This document shows, one piece after another, positions 41,793-50,462 of a stretch of DNA of 64,000 nucleotides. The notes under the pieces were generated by a model that was given only the letters and a program-made list of their open reading frames with translations, was not told the origin of the DNA and made no database searches. Source of the stretch: Jannaschia sp. W003 (GTDB taxonomy: Bacteria; Pseudomonadota; Alphaproteobacteria; Rhodobacterales; Rhodobacteraceae); contig NZ_CP083539.1 in NCBI RefSeq assembly GCF_025144335.1, positions 118,501 to 182,500 of the forward strand. Reading direction: 5' to 3'. Every line of letters starts with the position of its first letter. Position 1 is the stretch's first letter. The translations under genes were made by a program, and so were the position numbers.

Positions 41793-42513
41793 GGAAGTCG
41801 GTCATGGTCCGCCACAGGACCCACAGGTCCACGCGCAGCGACGCGTTCGAGGCATACCAGGTGTCCATCCTCACCCGCTGGACGTAGCAGGTGTCCGAGC
41901 GGCCCGAGATCTGCCAGATTCCGGTCAGGCCAGGTCGCACGGACTGGTAGGCGATCCGGCGCTGGCCGTAGTGGTCCGTCAGTTCCTCGACGGTGACGGG
42001 GCGCGGGCCCACCAGGCTCATGTCGCCGCGCAGGACGTTCAGGATCTGGGGCAGCTCGTCGAGGCTCGTGCGGCGCAGGAAGTTTCCGACCCCGGCGATG
42101 ATCCGGGGGTCCTGGTCGAGCTTGCGGCAGGCATACCACTGGCGGCGCGCCTCGGGGTCCGACTTCAGCAGGGTGTCGAGCGCGTGGTCGGCGTCGCGCA
42201 CCATGGTCCGGAACTTCAGGCAGGGGAACCGCCGCCCGGACCGGCCGACCCTCCAGTGCATGTAGACGACCGGACGACCGGACTTCACCAGAATGGCCGC
42301 GGCGATGGCCAACAGGTGCGGGAGGAAAAGGAGCAGCATGAGGCTCGCGCCCAGAATATCGAGCGATCGCTTGCCAAAGTACTCCGCATCTTGGCGCGAC
42401 CGCGAACCTTCCGTCGTCGCTTCGATATTGAGATCTTGGAATGCCTCTAAAGACGAGACCGGATCGAATGGGGCGAACGCAGACAGATCGCCCCTCAACC
42501 TTCGTACAAACAT
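41764..42513 (-). CDS. ExoY-like undecaprenyl-phosphate sugar phosphotransferase
   Basis: 249 residues from ATG 42513. One membrane helix (SLDILGASLMLLLFLPHLLA) precedes the cytoplasmic catalytic domain of the bacterial sugar transferase family: KFRTMV, RRTSLDELPQ, DMSLVGPRP and RPGLTGIWQISGR are all present. It adds sugar-1-phosphate to undecaprenyl phosphate and so starts each repeat unit; the short single-helix form matches ExoY/WbaP C-terminal type rather than full-length WbaP. It is probably the committed step of the pathway coded by this region. Confidence 0.93.
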   Translation of the reverse strand: MFVRRLRGDLSAFAPFDPVSSLEAFQDLNIEATTEGSRSRQDAEYFGKRSLDILGASLMLLLFLPHLLAIAAAILVKSGRPVVYMHWRVGRSGRRFPCLKFRTMVRDADHALDTLLKSDPEARRQWYACRKLDQDPRIIAGVGNFLRRTSLDELPQILNVLRGDMSLVGPRPVTVEELTDHYGQRRIAYQSVRPGLTGIWQISGRSDTCYVQRVRMDTWYASNASLRVDLWVLWRTMTDFLSGRLSGAR

Positions 42514-42707
42514 ATTACCCCCCGAACTGAGAATAAATTCTCAATTGCGCCTTCATGATGCCACATTTTCGCACCTGCGCAAACCCTCGTGGGCTCGACC
42601 TCGCCCCCGGGGTTCCGCCGGGGGGAAAACCCATAGGGGCCAGATGGTTGACGGGTGGGCCACCTCGGCGGGAAGCCCGCGTGCAGGTGCGGCAGGGTGC
42701 CGCTAGG

Positions 42708-43799
42708 TCAACCCGAGGAAGCTGCCGCAGGGTCAACCCGAATCAGCGCGGCGATGCGGTCCATCGTGCCCAGCACGGCCAGCGTCTCGTCGAGCGGCAT
42801 CACGGGGCTCTCGTGGCACCCCTCGCGCAGGCAACGCGCGACCTCGTCGGCCTGCGGGCCCAGCCCCGTCCCGGGATACGGCCCTGCGATCGCGCGCCCG
42901 TCGCGGCCGGCCAGCCGGCGCAGCGCCCCGCGCAGCGGCGAGTTCGCGAGCCGCCGGCGCAGCTCGGACACCGGCGCCGGACGCTCGCGCGCGGCATTCA
43001 CTCGGACCGCGCGCGCCCCGCGCGCGGCGATGAACGGCGCGTCCACCGTGATCCGGCCCGACGCCCCCGCGACCACCAGCGCGTTGGCGAGCTCGGTGCC
43101 GTGGCTCGCGCGCAAGCTCGACAGCGCAGTGCCGTCCACGGTCGCGTGCCGCATCACGACCGCGACGTCGCGCACGCCGCCGCCCGGCCCGCGGATCGCC
43201 TGCGCGGCGATCTCGACGGGCGGGCCGAGCAGGTCGTGCGCGACCGAGACGCCGTAGATCCCCAAGTCGTGCAGCGCCCCGCCGCCGTGGGCCGGCGCCG
43301 TGATCGACGCGGTGGCCGCGGTCTCGGCATAAGGAAAGCCCAGATCGGCCGAGAGCTGGCTCACCGGACCGAGCTCGCCCGCCTGCACGCGGCGGCGCAG
43401 CTCCGTCATCACCGGCAGGAAGCGCGTCCACATCGCCTCCATGCAGAACAGGCCCCGCGCCCGGGCCGCCTCGACCACCTCGCGCGCCTCGGCGGCGCTC
43501 AGCGCGAAGGGCTTCTCGCACAGCACGGGCTTGCCCGCCTCGAGGGCCGCCAGCGCGTGATCGCGGTGCAGCGCCGCGGGCGTGGCGACGTAGACGACGT
43601 CGACGTCCGGCGCGGCGGCCAGCGCGGCGACGTCGGGGGCCGTCCCGGCGCCGTGGCGAGCAGCAAGCGCCTCGGCCCGTTCGGGCCGCCGGGCGCAGAC
43701 ACGCGCGACATGTCCGGTGTGTCCGCGCGCGAGGTCGGCCGCGAAGTTCGCGGCGATCCAGCCGGCTCCGGCGATGCCCCAGCGGAGCGGGCCGCTCAT
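42708..43799 (-). CDS. Gfo/Idh/MocA-family oxidoreductase
   Basis: 363 residues from ATG 43799, coupled to the upstream GT2 gene (ATGA). It has the complete Rossmann motif GIAGAGWIAANFAADLARG, the EKPFAL hallmark near residue 95, and the C-terminal domain with GGGALHDLGIYGV, holding the conserved Asp and His. Family members oxidise or reduce the ring carbons of sugars. In this operon (GH16, GT2, oxidoreductase) it may make a special sugar for the EPS. It ends in a region with two direct copies of GGTCAACCCGA. Confidence 0.87.
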   Translation of the reverse strand: MSGPLRWGIAGAGWIAANFAADLARGHTGHVARVCARRPERAEALAARHGAGTAPDVAALAAAPDVDVVYVATPAALHRDHALAALEAGKPVLCEKPFALSAAEAREVVEAARARGLFCMEAMWTRFLPVMTELRRRVQAGELGPVSQLSADLGFPYAETAATASITAPAHGGGALHDLGIYGVSVAHDLLGPPVEIAAQAIRGPGGGVRDVAVVMRHATVDGTALSSLRASHGTELANALVVAGASGRITVDAPFIAARGARAVRVNAARERPAPVSELRRRLANSPLRGALRRLAGRDGRAIAGPYPGTGLGPQADEVARCLREGCHESPVMPLDETLAVLGTMDRIAALIRVDPAAASSG

Positions 43800-44797
43800 G
43801 CGCCGCGGTCGGCGGCGGCGGCGCCGCCGCGCCCGGTCAAGGCGTGCAGGCGCCGCGCGCCGCGCAGGCGGACCTGCTCGGCCAGGCGGCCCGCCAGCGC
43901 CGCCGAGACGCGCGGGTGCGCCGCGAAGCAGGCCAGCCCCGCGCGCGGGTCGCGCGCGCGCACCGCCTCGATCAGGCGCATCCAGCGCCAGCGCTCCTGC
44001 GTCTCGCGGTCGTGGGCGCGAAGCACGGCGCGCGCCTCGGCATCCAGCCCCGGCAACGTCGCCAGCCAGCGGCTCGCGCGGGCCAGTCCGCCTAAGGCCG
44101 CCGCGTCGTGCCGCCCGCTCAGCGAGGCGGGGCGCACCAGCGCCACGTATCCGCAGGGGTCCGTCAGGCAGGCCCGCGCCCCGAAGGCCATCGCCGCGGC
44201 ATAGAGCGCGAAGTCCTCGCCCAGCCGCATGTCCTCGCGGTAGCGCAGGCCGTGCCGGTCCAGCACCGCGCGGCGGATCAGCGGCTTGAGGAAGCCCAGC
44301 TCGCCCCGGTGCGCCGTGGCCCTGCTAAGGTTGCCGGCGACGAAGGCGGCGAAGTCGAGCGGCACGACCCCGATCACATCGTCGCGCCACAACCGCCGGC
44401 GGGGGCTGCCGGGCGCGTGGCTCTCGACCTTGAACAGATCGTCGGCCACGAAGTCCCAGCCGCCCGCCCCAGCCAGGGCATGCAGCCGCGCGAGGCGGTC
44501 GGGCGCCATCGCGTCGTCGGCGTCCAGCACGGTCACCCAGGGCGCCGTCGACGCCGCCAGGGCCCGGTTGCGCGCCGCCGCCGGGCCGGCGTTGCGCGGC
44601 TGCCGCAGCACGCGCAGGCGCGGGTCGTGCGCGGCCATCGTCTCCAGCACCGCGGCGGTGCCGTCGGTGGACGCATCGTCGACGGCGATCACCTCGACCG
44701 CCGGCCCCGTCTGGGCCAGCGCGCTGCGCACCGCGCCCCCGATCGTCGCCTCCGCGTTCCAGGCGGCGACGATCACGGCGATCTCGGGTGCGCTCAC
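43796..44797 (-). CDS. GT2 glycosyltransferase, ExoO/ExoW-like
   Basis: 333 residues from GTG 44797, which overlaps the GH16 stop (GTGA). GT2 motifs: IAVIVAAWNAEATIGGAVRS, VDDASTDGT, NAGPAAARNRAL, LDADDAMAPDR and GEDFALYAAAM. It is closely similar in layout to the GT2 coded at 45667 (LDADDTLRPG, GEDAHLVMEC), so the two are probably paralogues adding successive sugars. It is the second gene of the operon GH16-GT2-oxidoreductase. Confidence 0.85.
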   Translation of the reverse strand: MSAPEIAVIVAAWNAEATIGGAVRSALAQTGPAVEVIAVDDASTDGTAAVLETMAAHDPRLRVLRQPRNAGPAAARNRALAASTAPWVTVLDADDAMAPDRLARLHALAGAGGWDFVADDLFKVESHAPGSPRRRLWRDDVIGVVPLDFAAFVAGNLSRATAHRGELGFLKPLIRRAVLDRHGLRYREDMRLGEDFALYAAAMAFGARACLTDPCGYVALVRPASLSGRHDAAALGGLARASRWLATLPGLDAEARAVLRAHDRETQERWRWMRLIEAVRARDPRAGLACFAAHPRVSAALAGRLAEQVRLRGARRLHALTGRGGAAAADRGA

Positions 44798-45591
44798 CGC
44801 CAGGTCCCGGGCGGCAGGTCCGAGCATTCCGACCCGGTCGTGCCCGCCGGACGATAGGATACGCAACGGACCTCCATGCGCGAGCGCAGGTCCCCGGGCG
44901 TCGGCGCCAGCCACTCCGCCATGGCGGGCGTGCCCGCCCAGATGCTCAGGAACAGGCGCCCCGGCACGTCGGGGATCGGGAACGTAGCCGCGTCCACGCG
45001 GGCGATCTCCTCGCCGGCGGCGAACCAGACGATCTCGTCGGGGCGCCACTCCATCCGGTAGAGGTGCGGCGCGGCCGCCGCGTCGAAGCCGAGCGGCACC
45101 AGCCGGCCCCCCATCTTCTCGCCCTTGGTGAACACGTTGATCCACACGGAGGAGGTCTCGCGGCCGAGGAACTCGAAGTCGATCTCCTCGTGCGGGTCGC
45201 CGAACGGCGGCCCCGTGTAGGTGAAGAAGGCCGAGACCAGCCCGTCGCCGCGTCCGGGCCGGAGGATCGCCTCGTAGGCCCCGAAGTGGTGGCCGTCGGA
45301 GCGGCGCAGCTCCGCCCCGGCGAAGGGCTTGGTGTCGTCCTCGGGCGCGGGATCGAGGGCCAGCGCGATGCGCCCGGGCCCGTCGTCCAGCACCTGCTCG
45401 TCGCGCCAGCCGGTCACGAACTTCGGGCCCATGTCGTAATCCGCCAGGTACCAGCTCCGGCGCCAGTCGCGGGCGTCGAACACCTCGATGAAGCCCGGCG
45501 CGGAGGCTTCCTGGGCGCCGGCGGAACTCGGCGCAATTCCGAGCGCGACGACGATCGCGCCGAAATTCACCTTGCGTGCGTCACTCATCAT
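44794..45591 (-). CDS. Secreted GH16 glycanase, ExoK-like
   Basis: 265 residues from ATG 45591 (or 45588). A signal peptide is visible (KVNFGAIVVALGIAPSSAGA, likely cut before QEAS). The GH16 catalytic motif is EEIDFEFLG near residue 146, and the domain ends at the C-terminus with no other modules. ExoK is a periplasmic or secreted beta-glucanase that shortens succinoglycan during synthesis. It resembles the GH16 domain of the giant RTX protein (shared FFTYTGPPFG-like and LGFDAAA segments). It leads an operon with a GT2 and an oxidoreductase and has a shared-motif copy about 52 bases upstream. Confidence 0.88.
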   Translation of the reverse strand: MMSDARKVNFGAIVVALGIAPSSAGAQEASAPGFIEVFDARDWRRSWYLADYDMGPKFVTGWRDEQVLDDGPGRIALALDPAPEDDTKPFAGAELRRSDGHHFGAYEAILRPGRGDGLVSAFFTYTGPPFGDPHEEIDFEFLGRETSSVWINVFTKGEKMGGRLVPLGFDAAAAPHLYRMEWRPDEIVWFAAGEEIARVDAATFPIPDVPGRLFLSIWAGTPAMAEWLAPTPGDLRSRMEVRCVSYRPAGTTGSECSDLPPGTWR

Positions 45592-45642
45592 CTTGATCAC
45601 GTCGAAGTGTTCGATAGGGACACTCTGTCCTGCCAATCTACG

Positions 45643-45658
45643 GTGACGCTAGGGTAAG
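45643..45658 (-). promoter_or_regulatory. Copy of recurring EPS-cluster motif (CTTACCCTAGCGTCAC on minus)
   Basis: It lies in the 75-base divergent gap, reads toward the ExoK-like gene, and ends 8 bases from the start codon of the GT2 gene on the other strand, so a bound protein would affect both. Confidence 0.45.
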
Positions 45659-45666
45659 TGGGCGGG

Positions 45667-46635
45667 ATGCACCATACAACAGTGATCATGCCCGCCTGGA
45701 ATGCCGAGGCGACGATCCTGCGCAGCATCGCATCGGCGGCGCAGCAGGACGGCGTCGAGGTGGTGGTGGCCGACGACTCCTCGCGCGACGGCACGGTCGC
45801 GGCCGTGCGCGCGGACGGGCGGGCCCGGGTGCTCACCACGTCCGTGAACGGCGGCCCCGCCGCGGCGCGCAACCGGGCGATCGACGCGGCCACCGGCGAC
45901 TGGATCGCGGTGCTCGACGCCGACGACACGCTGCGGCCCGGTGCCCTCGCCCACCTGCGCGCGGTCGCCGGGGAGACCGGCGCCGACGTGGTGCTCTGCA
46001 ACCTCCAGCGCGTCGACCCCGCGGGGCGGCCCATCGAGGCGCGTGCCTACATCGACCGTCCCGCCGACGCCCCGCCCGAGCCGGTGACGCTGTCCGGCTT
46101 CCTGGCCGCCAACCACGGCCGCGCGGGCACGCGCACGCTCGGCTACCTCAAGCCGCTCTTCCGGCGTGCCTTCCTGGAGGCGCGCGGGCTGCGCTACGAC
46201 GAGACGCTGCGGAACGGCGAGGACGCCCACCTCGTCATGGAGTGCCTCGCCGCGGGCGGGCGCGTCGTCGTCTCGCCGCGCGCGGACTACCTCTACACGG
46301 TGCGCGAGGGATCGCTGTCGCACCGGGCCGACCCGGACCACCTGCGCGCGCTCGTGGCCGCCGGCGACCGGTTCGCCGCCCGCCACGCCGACGCGCTGTC
46401 TCCCGAGAGCCGGTCCCTGCTCGCCGCGCGCCGCCGCGCGCTGGTCGAGATGGCCGAGAGCGAGGCGATCCTGCAGGCCATCAAGCACCGCCGCCCCGGC
46501 GCCGCCGCGAGTGGGCTCTGGAACCATCCCAACGCCCTCCGCCGCGTCCTGCGACAACTCGCCGAAGCGGCGGGCAACCGGCTCGACGCCCTGCGACGCG
46601 AGGAGGCGGCACCGGTCCGCCGCAGTGGGCGCTGA
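45667..46635 (+). CDS. GT2 glycosyltransferase, ExoO/ExoW-like
   Basis: 322 residues from ATG 45667, with GTGGGCGGG just upstream. GT2 motifs: TVIMPAWNAEATILRSIASA, VADDSSRDGT, NGGPAAARNRAI, LDADDTLRPG and GEDAHLVMECL. Very like the GT2 coded at 43796 on the opposite strand. It probably adds one sugar to the lipid-linked repeat unit. The next glycosyltransferase gene follows on the same strand. Confidence 0.85.
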   Translation: MHHTTVIMPAWNAEATILRSIASAAQQDGVEVVVADDSSRDGTVAAVRADGRARVLTTSVNGGPAAARNRAIDAATGDWIAVLDADDTLRPGALAHLRAVAGETGADVVLCNLQRVDPAGRPIEARAYIDRPADAPPEPVTLSGFLAANHGRAGTRTLGYLKPLFRRAFLEARGLRYDETLRNGEDAHLVMECLAAGGRVVVSPRADYLYTVREGSLSHRADPDHLRALVAAGDRFAARHADALSPESRSLLAARRRALVEMAESEAILQAIKHRRPGAAASGLWNHPNALRRVLRQLAEAAGNRLDALRREEAAPVRRSGR

Positions 46636-46685
46636 GCCCACCCGGCGCGCACGCGGGGCCTGATCGGCCCGTCGCCACCCTCCTC

Positions 46686-47930
46686 GTGCGCCGGCGCCTC
46701 GACGACCTGCGTTCGGGCTCCGGGGTGTACCTGTGCGCCCTGATCGACGCGCTGAACGGGGCGGGCTTCCGCGTCCGGGTGGTGCTGGCGCCGATCTCGG
46801 CCTTCGGCAGCCTCGCCGTGTCGCGGCCGTCGGCCACGATCGCCGCGCGGGGCTGCGAGGTGGTGTGGCCCGACACGCTGCGGCTGGGACGCCTCTACGT
46901 GTCGATGCGGTCCGAGGTCTGGCTGCGGATGCTCAGGCGCGCGCGCGCGCAGCTCGGCTGGCTGCTGCGGGGCCGGCGCGGACCGCGCCCGTCCCGGCCC
47001 AGCGACGTCAGCGAGCCCCCCGTCCCGGTGGACGCCGCCGCCCTCGCCGCCGAGGCCAACGCGGTGGCCTCGCGGCTGGTGGTGGCCGAGTACTCCAGCC
47101 TCGCCCCCTGCCTCGCCCGCTGCCGGGCGGACCACCGCGCGGTGCTGCTCCACGACCTGATGTCGCGGCGCAGCCGCTCGTTCCGCCGGGCGGGGCTGGA
47201 CCCTGACCACGTCGACGTGCCCCCCGACGACGAGATCGGCTGGCTCGCCCCGGCCGACCTGTGCATCTACGTCTCGCCCGTGGAGCAGGCGGCCTTCGCC
47301 CCGCGCCTGCCGGGCAAGACGCACGTCACCTTCCGGCTGCCGATCTGTCCCCGCACGGGCGCGGTGCGCGCCGGGGGGCCGGTGCGGGCGGTGTTCATCG
47401 GCGTGCGCCACGGCGGTAACCGCGACGCGCTCGACGCGATCCTAGGTGAGATCTGGCCGCGCGCCCACGCCGCCTGCCCCGAGGCCGAGCTGTGGATCGT
47501 GGGCGAGATCGGCGAGGACGTCCGCCGCCCCCTGCCGCCGGGCGTGCGCGTGCTGGGGCGGCTCGACGACCTCGACCCGGTGGGCGGCCCCGACGCGATC
47601 GGGCTCGCCCCCGCCCGCGCCGCCAGCGGGGTCAGCATCAAGGTCGGGACCTACCTGGAACTGGGCATGGCCGCGCTCGCCACCAGCATCGCGCTCGAGG
47701 GGTTCGCGGGCACGCTGGGCGGCGCGGTGCGGGCGACCGACAGCATCGAGGCCTTCACGGTGGCCCTGATCGAGCTGCTGCGCGACCGCGAGGCGCGCCA
47801 CGCGCTGGCGGCGAAGGGCCTTCAGGCGCGCCGGCCCCGGGACGCGGAGATGCAGCGCCTGCTCGCGTCGATGGCCGAGACGCCCGCTACTGCGTCGCCA
47901 TCCCCTCCTCCTGCGAGACCAGCGACCTGA
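46686..47930 (+). CDS. GT-B-like glycosyltransferase, N-terminus uncertain
   Basis: At least 414 residues from GTG 46686. The beta strand VATLLVRRRLDD seems to begin before this codon, so a start further up (for example CTG 46632, just before the previous stop) may be real; no ATG or GTG lies between. The sequence fits a GT1/GT4-type enzyme: SGSGVYLCALIDALNGAGF in the first loop, PVRAVFIGVRHGGNRDALD opening the second domain, and KVGTYLELGMAALAT in the donor-binding region. Its end overlaps the convergent export gene by 44 bases. Confidence 0.7.
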   Translation: MRRRLDDLRSGSGVYLCALIDALNGAGFRVRVVLAPISAFGSLAVSRPSATIAARGCEVVWPDTLRLGRLYVSMRSEVWLRMLRRARAQLGWLLRGRRGPRPSRPSDVSEPPVPVDAAALAAEANAVASRLVVAEYSSLAPCLARCRADHRAVLLHDLMSRRSRSFRRAGLDPDHVDVPPDDEIGWLAPADLCIYVSPVEQAAFAPRLPGKTHVTFRLPICPRTGAVRAGGPVRAVFIGVRHGGNRDALDAILGEIWPRAHAACPEAELWIVGEIGEDVRRPLPPGVRVLGRLDDLDPVGGPDAIGLAPARAASGVSIKVGTYLELGMAALATSIALEGFAGTLGGAVRATDSIEAFTVALIELLRDREARHALAAKGLQARRPRDAEMQRLLASMAETPATASPSPPPARPAT

Positions 47931-49125
47931 CGACGAGCACGTCGCCGGGCTGCAGCGGCGTGGTCGCGGACACCACCTGCGCCTCGTCTTCCGGGCTGCC
48001 CTCGCGCAGCACCGAGTAGATCGTCTCGACCTCCAGCCCCAGTCCCGCCGCACCGGCCCCGCCGCCGGCCAGCAGCAGCTGCTCGGCCAGGAGGCGGTCG
48101 ACCTCGAGCTGGTCGATCCGCTCGCCCACGCGCTGGATCTCCCCGGCGATCTCGATGCGCCGCCGGGTCCGCAGGTCCACGAGGTCGCGCGCGTTCTCGG
48201 TGATACGCTGGCGAGCGCGGAAGATGTTGTTGAGAAGGTCCGTCTCGTCGCCCTGCAGGCTCAGGAGGCGCGTCTGCGACTCGGCCAGCCGCGTGCCCCG
48301 CGCCAGACCCTGCTCGGCCAGCCCGCTGACGTTCTGGAGCATCTCCTCGGCCAGCCGGATCTGCTCGTTCTGGCCCGCGAGCTTGCGCTCCAGGTTCTCG
48401 ATCTCCGCGTTCAGCAGCCGCCCGAGATCATCCAGCGTCTCGACCTCCAGCGCGAAGGCCTGGCGCCGGGCCTCGAACAGCGCGACCTCGTCGGCCCGGA
48501 TCGTGGCCAGTCGCTCCGGGCCGTCGGGGTGCCGCACCGAGGGGTCGAAGACGATCGCCTCCTTCTCGCCCGCCTCGGCGTCGAGGCGGGCCAGCCGCAC
48601 CCGCGCCCGCGCCAGGTCGCCCAGGGTGCGGACCAGGCGGCTCGCATCGCGCAGGGCGGCGTCCGTGTCGGCCTCGCCCGCGCGCACGGACCGCGACACC
48701 CCGCCCGCCAGCGTCACCGCCTGCAGGGCGTTCAGCCCCGGCTTTCCCTCGTAGGCCCCCGGGCGCGCCACGTCGCCGGTCACGTAGAGCGGCCGGTACT
48801 CCACCACCGACACCGCGAGGTCGGGCGTCTGCCGCAGCCCGCCGCGGGCGCGCAGCGCGGCGGCGATCTCCTCGGACAAGCCCTCGAGCGTCAGGTCCGC
48901 CGCCGCGACGGCGCCCGCCAGCGGCAGGGCCAGCGTGCCGTCGGCCTGCACCTCGTACTCGCCGTCCAGCACCTCCCAGCGGACATGGGCGCGGCTCGCC
49001 TCGTCCCAGGCTACGGCGCGGATGCCGATGCGGTCCTGCGGCGCCAGGCGGTACGGCTCCGCCGCCCCCGCCTCCGCGCAGAGCCACGACGCTGCCAGCA
49101 GCGCTGCGAATCCGGACCTCGTCAT
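47887..49125 (-). CDS. Polysaccharide export protein (OPX), ExoF-like
   Basis: 412 residues from ATG 49125, with a strong GGAGGT seven bases upstream. A signal peptide (GFAALLAASWLCAEAGA, cut before AEPYRL) is followed by the Poly_export domain (LAPQDRIGIRAV to VVEYRPLYVTGDVARPG), an SLBB-like segment, then a long coiled coil (about residues 200-350), as in ExoF rather than Wza. No lipobox cysteine is at the cut site. It should connect the Wzc/ExoP-like co-polymerase with the outer membrane for chain export. Confidence 0.87.
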   Translation of the reverse strand: MTRSGFAALLAASWLCAEAGAAEPYRLAPQDRIGIRAVAWDEASRAHVRWEVLDGEYEVQADGTLALPLAGAVAAADLTLEGLSEEIAAALRARGGLRQTPDLAVSVVEYRPLYVTGDVARPGAYEGKPGLNALQAVTLAGGVSRSVRAGEADTDAALRDASRLVRTLGDLARARVRLARLDAEAGEKEAIVFDPSVRHPDGPERLATIRADEVALFEARRQAFALEVETLDDLGRLLNAEIENLERKLAGQNEQIRLAEEMLQNVSGLAEQGLARGTRLAESQTRLLSLQGDETDLLNNIFRARQRITENARDLVDLRTRRRIEIAGEIQRVGERIDQLEVDRLLAEQLLLAGGGAGAAGLGLEVETIYSVLREGSPEDEAQVVSATTPLQPGDVLVVRSLVSQEEGMATQ

Positions 49126-49238
49126 CGTTCGGACCTCCACCGCGGATGGCCGGGCCGGCGCGTTCCGCGAAAATCCGCGACCCGCCCGGCCGGCGCGTCT
49201 ATACTGCGGGGGCATTCCGCCACAGCACAACAGGTTTC

Positions 49239-50462
49239 ATGCATTCCATCACCGCGATCGTGGCAACATACAATCGCCGCGACTACCTCGAGCAGGCCGT
49301 CGACGCCCTGCTGGCCCAGACCCGCCCCCCGGAGCAGATCGTGATCTGGGACGACGGCTCCACCGACGGCACCGAGCGCTATGCGGCCCCGCTGGCCGCC
49401 GCCTCGGACGGGCGCATCCTCTACCGGCGCGGCGAGAATCGCGGCAAGTCGGCCGCGCTCAATGCCGCGCTGCACTGCGCCACCGGCGACCGCATCTGGA
49501 TCTGCGACGACGACGACATCGCCATGCCCGACGCAGCCGAGCGCCTCGCGGCGGCACTCGACGCCTCCGGGGCGGGCATGGCCATCGGCCGGCACACGCG
49601 CTTCCGGACCGATCCGGCGACCGGGGCCGAGCAGGATCTCGGCACCGGCTACTGGCCCGACCTCTCGCAGGGCAGCCTTCTGCGGCACCTGCTCGAGGAC
49701 ATCTTCTTCTTCCAGAACGCCGCGCTGGTGCGGCGCGAGGCGCTGGGTCGGGTCGGTCCGTTCCGCGAGGACCTCGCGCGGTCGATCGACTACGAGATGT
49801 TCGTGCGCCTCGCCGTGCGCGTGCCCATGGTGCTGGCCGACGGCATCCTGTTCCGCCAGCGCAAGCACGACGGCGCCCGCGGCCCGGCCGCCGCCCGCCA
49901 CGCTGCGGCCCGCTCCGAGGCGGTCTGGCGCGAGGCCGATCGCGCCATCTTCGCCGCGTTCCGCCCCGTGCTGCCGCTCGCGCTCTACGAGGCGCTGTTC
50001 GACGCCGGCGATCCCGCGCTGCTGCGACGGGCCGCGCTGCTGCAGCGGGGCTGCGTCCACGCCCGGCGCACCGACTGGCCCGCCGCGTGGGAGGACTTCG
50101 AGGCCGCCGCGGCGATCCACGCCCCCGGCCCGCTCGCGCCGACCGAGCGCGCCATCCTCCGCCGCGCTCTCGCGGGCAAGCACGGGCCGGCCGACGGCTT
50201 CGCCGCCCCCGCCCTCGCGCGCCTGCGGACGCTGGCCCGTACCGGCCCGCTGGGGCGCGAGATCGCGGCCGCGTTGGGACGCGGTGCGGTGTGGCGCGCC
50301 CGTGCCGCGCTCGGCGCGCGCGACCTCTCCGCGGCCGTCCGCGCCGCGCGCTTCGTGTGGCGGGCCGGCGGCGCCGCGGCCCTGCGCCCCCCGACCGCCG
50401 GCGACGCCGCGCCGCACATCACCGAACGCCGGACCCCGGCGCCCCGTGCCTATGCGTGGTGA
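49239..50462 (+). CDS. GT2 glycosyltransferase with long C-terminal extension
   Basis: 407 residues from ATG 49239. The first ~230 residues form a GT2 domain: ITAIVATYNRRDYLEQAVDA, IWDDGSTDGT, NRGKSAALNAAL, the acidic run ICDDDDIAMPD, and RSIDYEMFVRLA. The last ~170 residues are Ala/Arg-rich and helical with no family marks. The gene is divergent to the ExoF-like gene and overlaps the next GT-B gene by 11 bases. Likely a sugar transferase of the repeat unit. Confidence 0.8.
   Translation: MHSITAIVATYNRRDYLEQAVDALLAQTRPPEQIVIWDDGSTDGTERYAAPLAAASDGRILYRRGENRGKSAALNAALHCATGDRIWICDDDDIAMPDAAERLAAALDASGAGMAIGRHTRFRTDPATGAEQDLGTGYWPDLSQGSLLRHLLEDIFFFQNAALVRREALGRVGPFREDLARSIDYEMFVRLAVRVPMVLADGILFRQRKHDGARGPAAARHAAARSEAVWREADRAIFAAFRPVLPLALYEALFDAGDPALLRRAALLQRGCVHARRTDWPAAWEDFEAAAAIHAPGPLAPTERAILRRALAGKHGPADGFAAPALARLRTLARTGPLGREIAAALGRGAVWRARAALGARDLSAAVRAARFVWRAGGAAALRPPTAGDAAPHITERRTPAPRAYAW

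Noticed and set aside
42600-42735. Hairpin and GGTCAACCCGA repeats between ExoY-like and Gfo/Idh genes as a regulatory element
   Set aside because: The hairpin arms are simple C- and G-runs with no T-run, and one of the two repeats is inside coding sequence; support is too thin.
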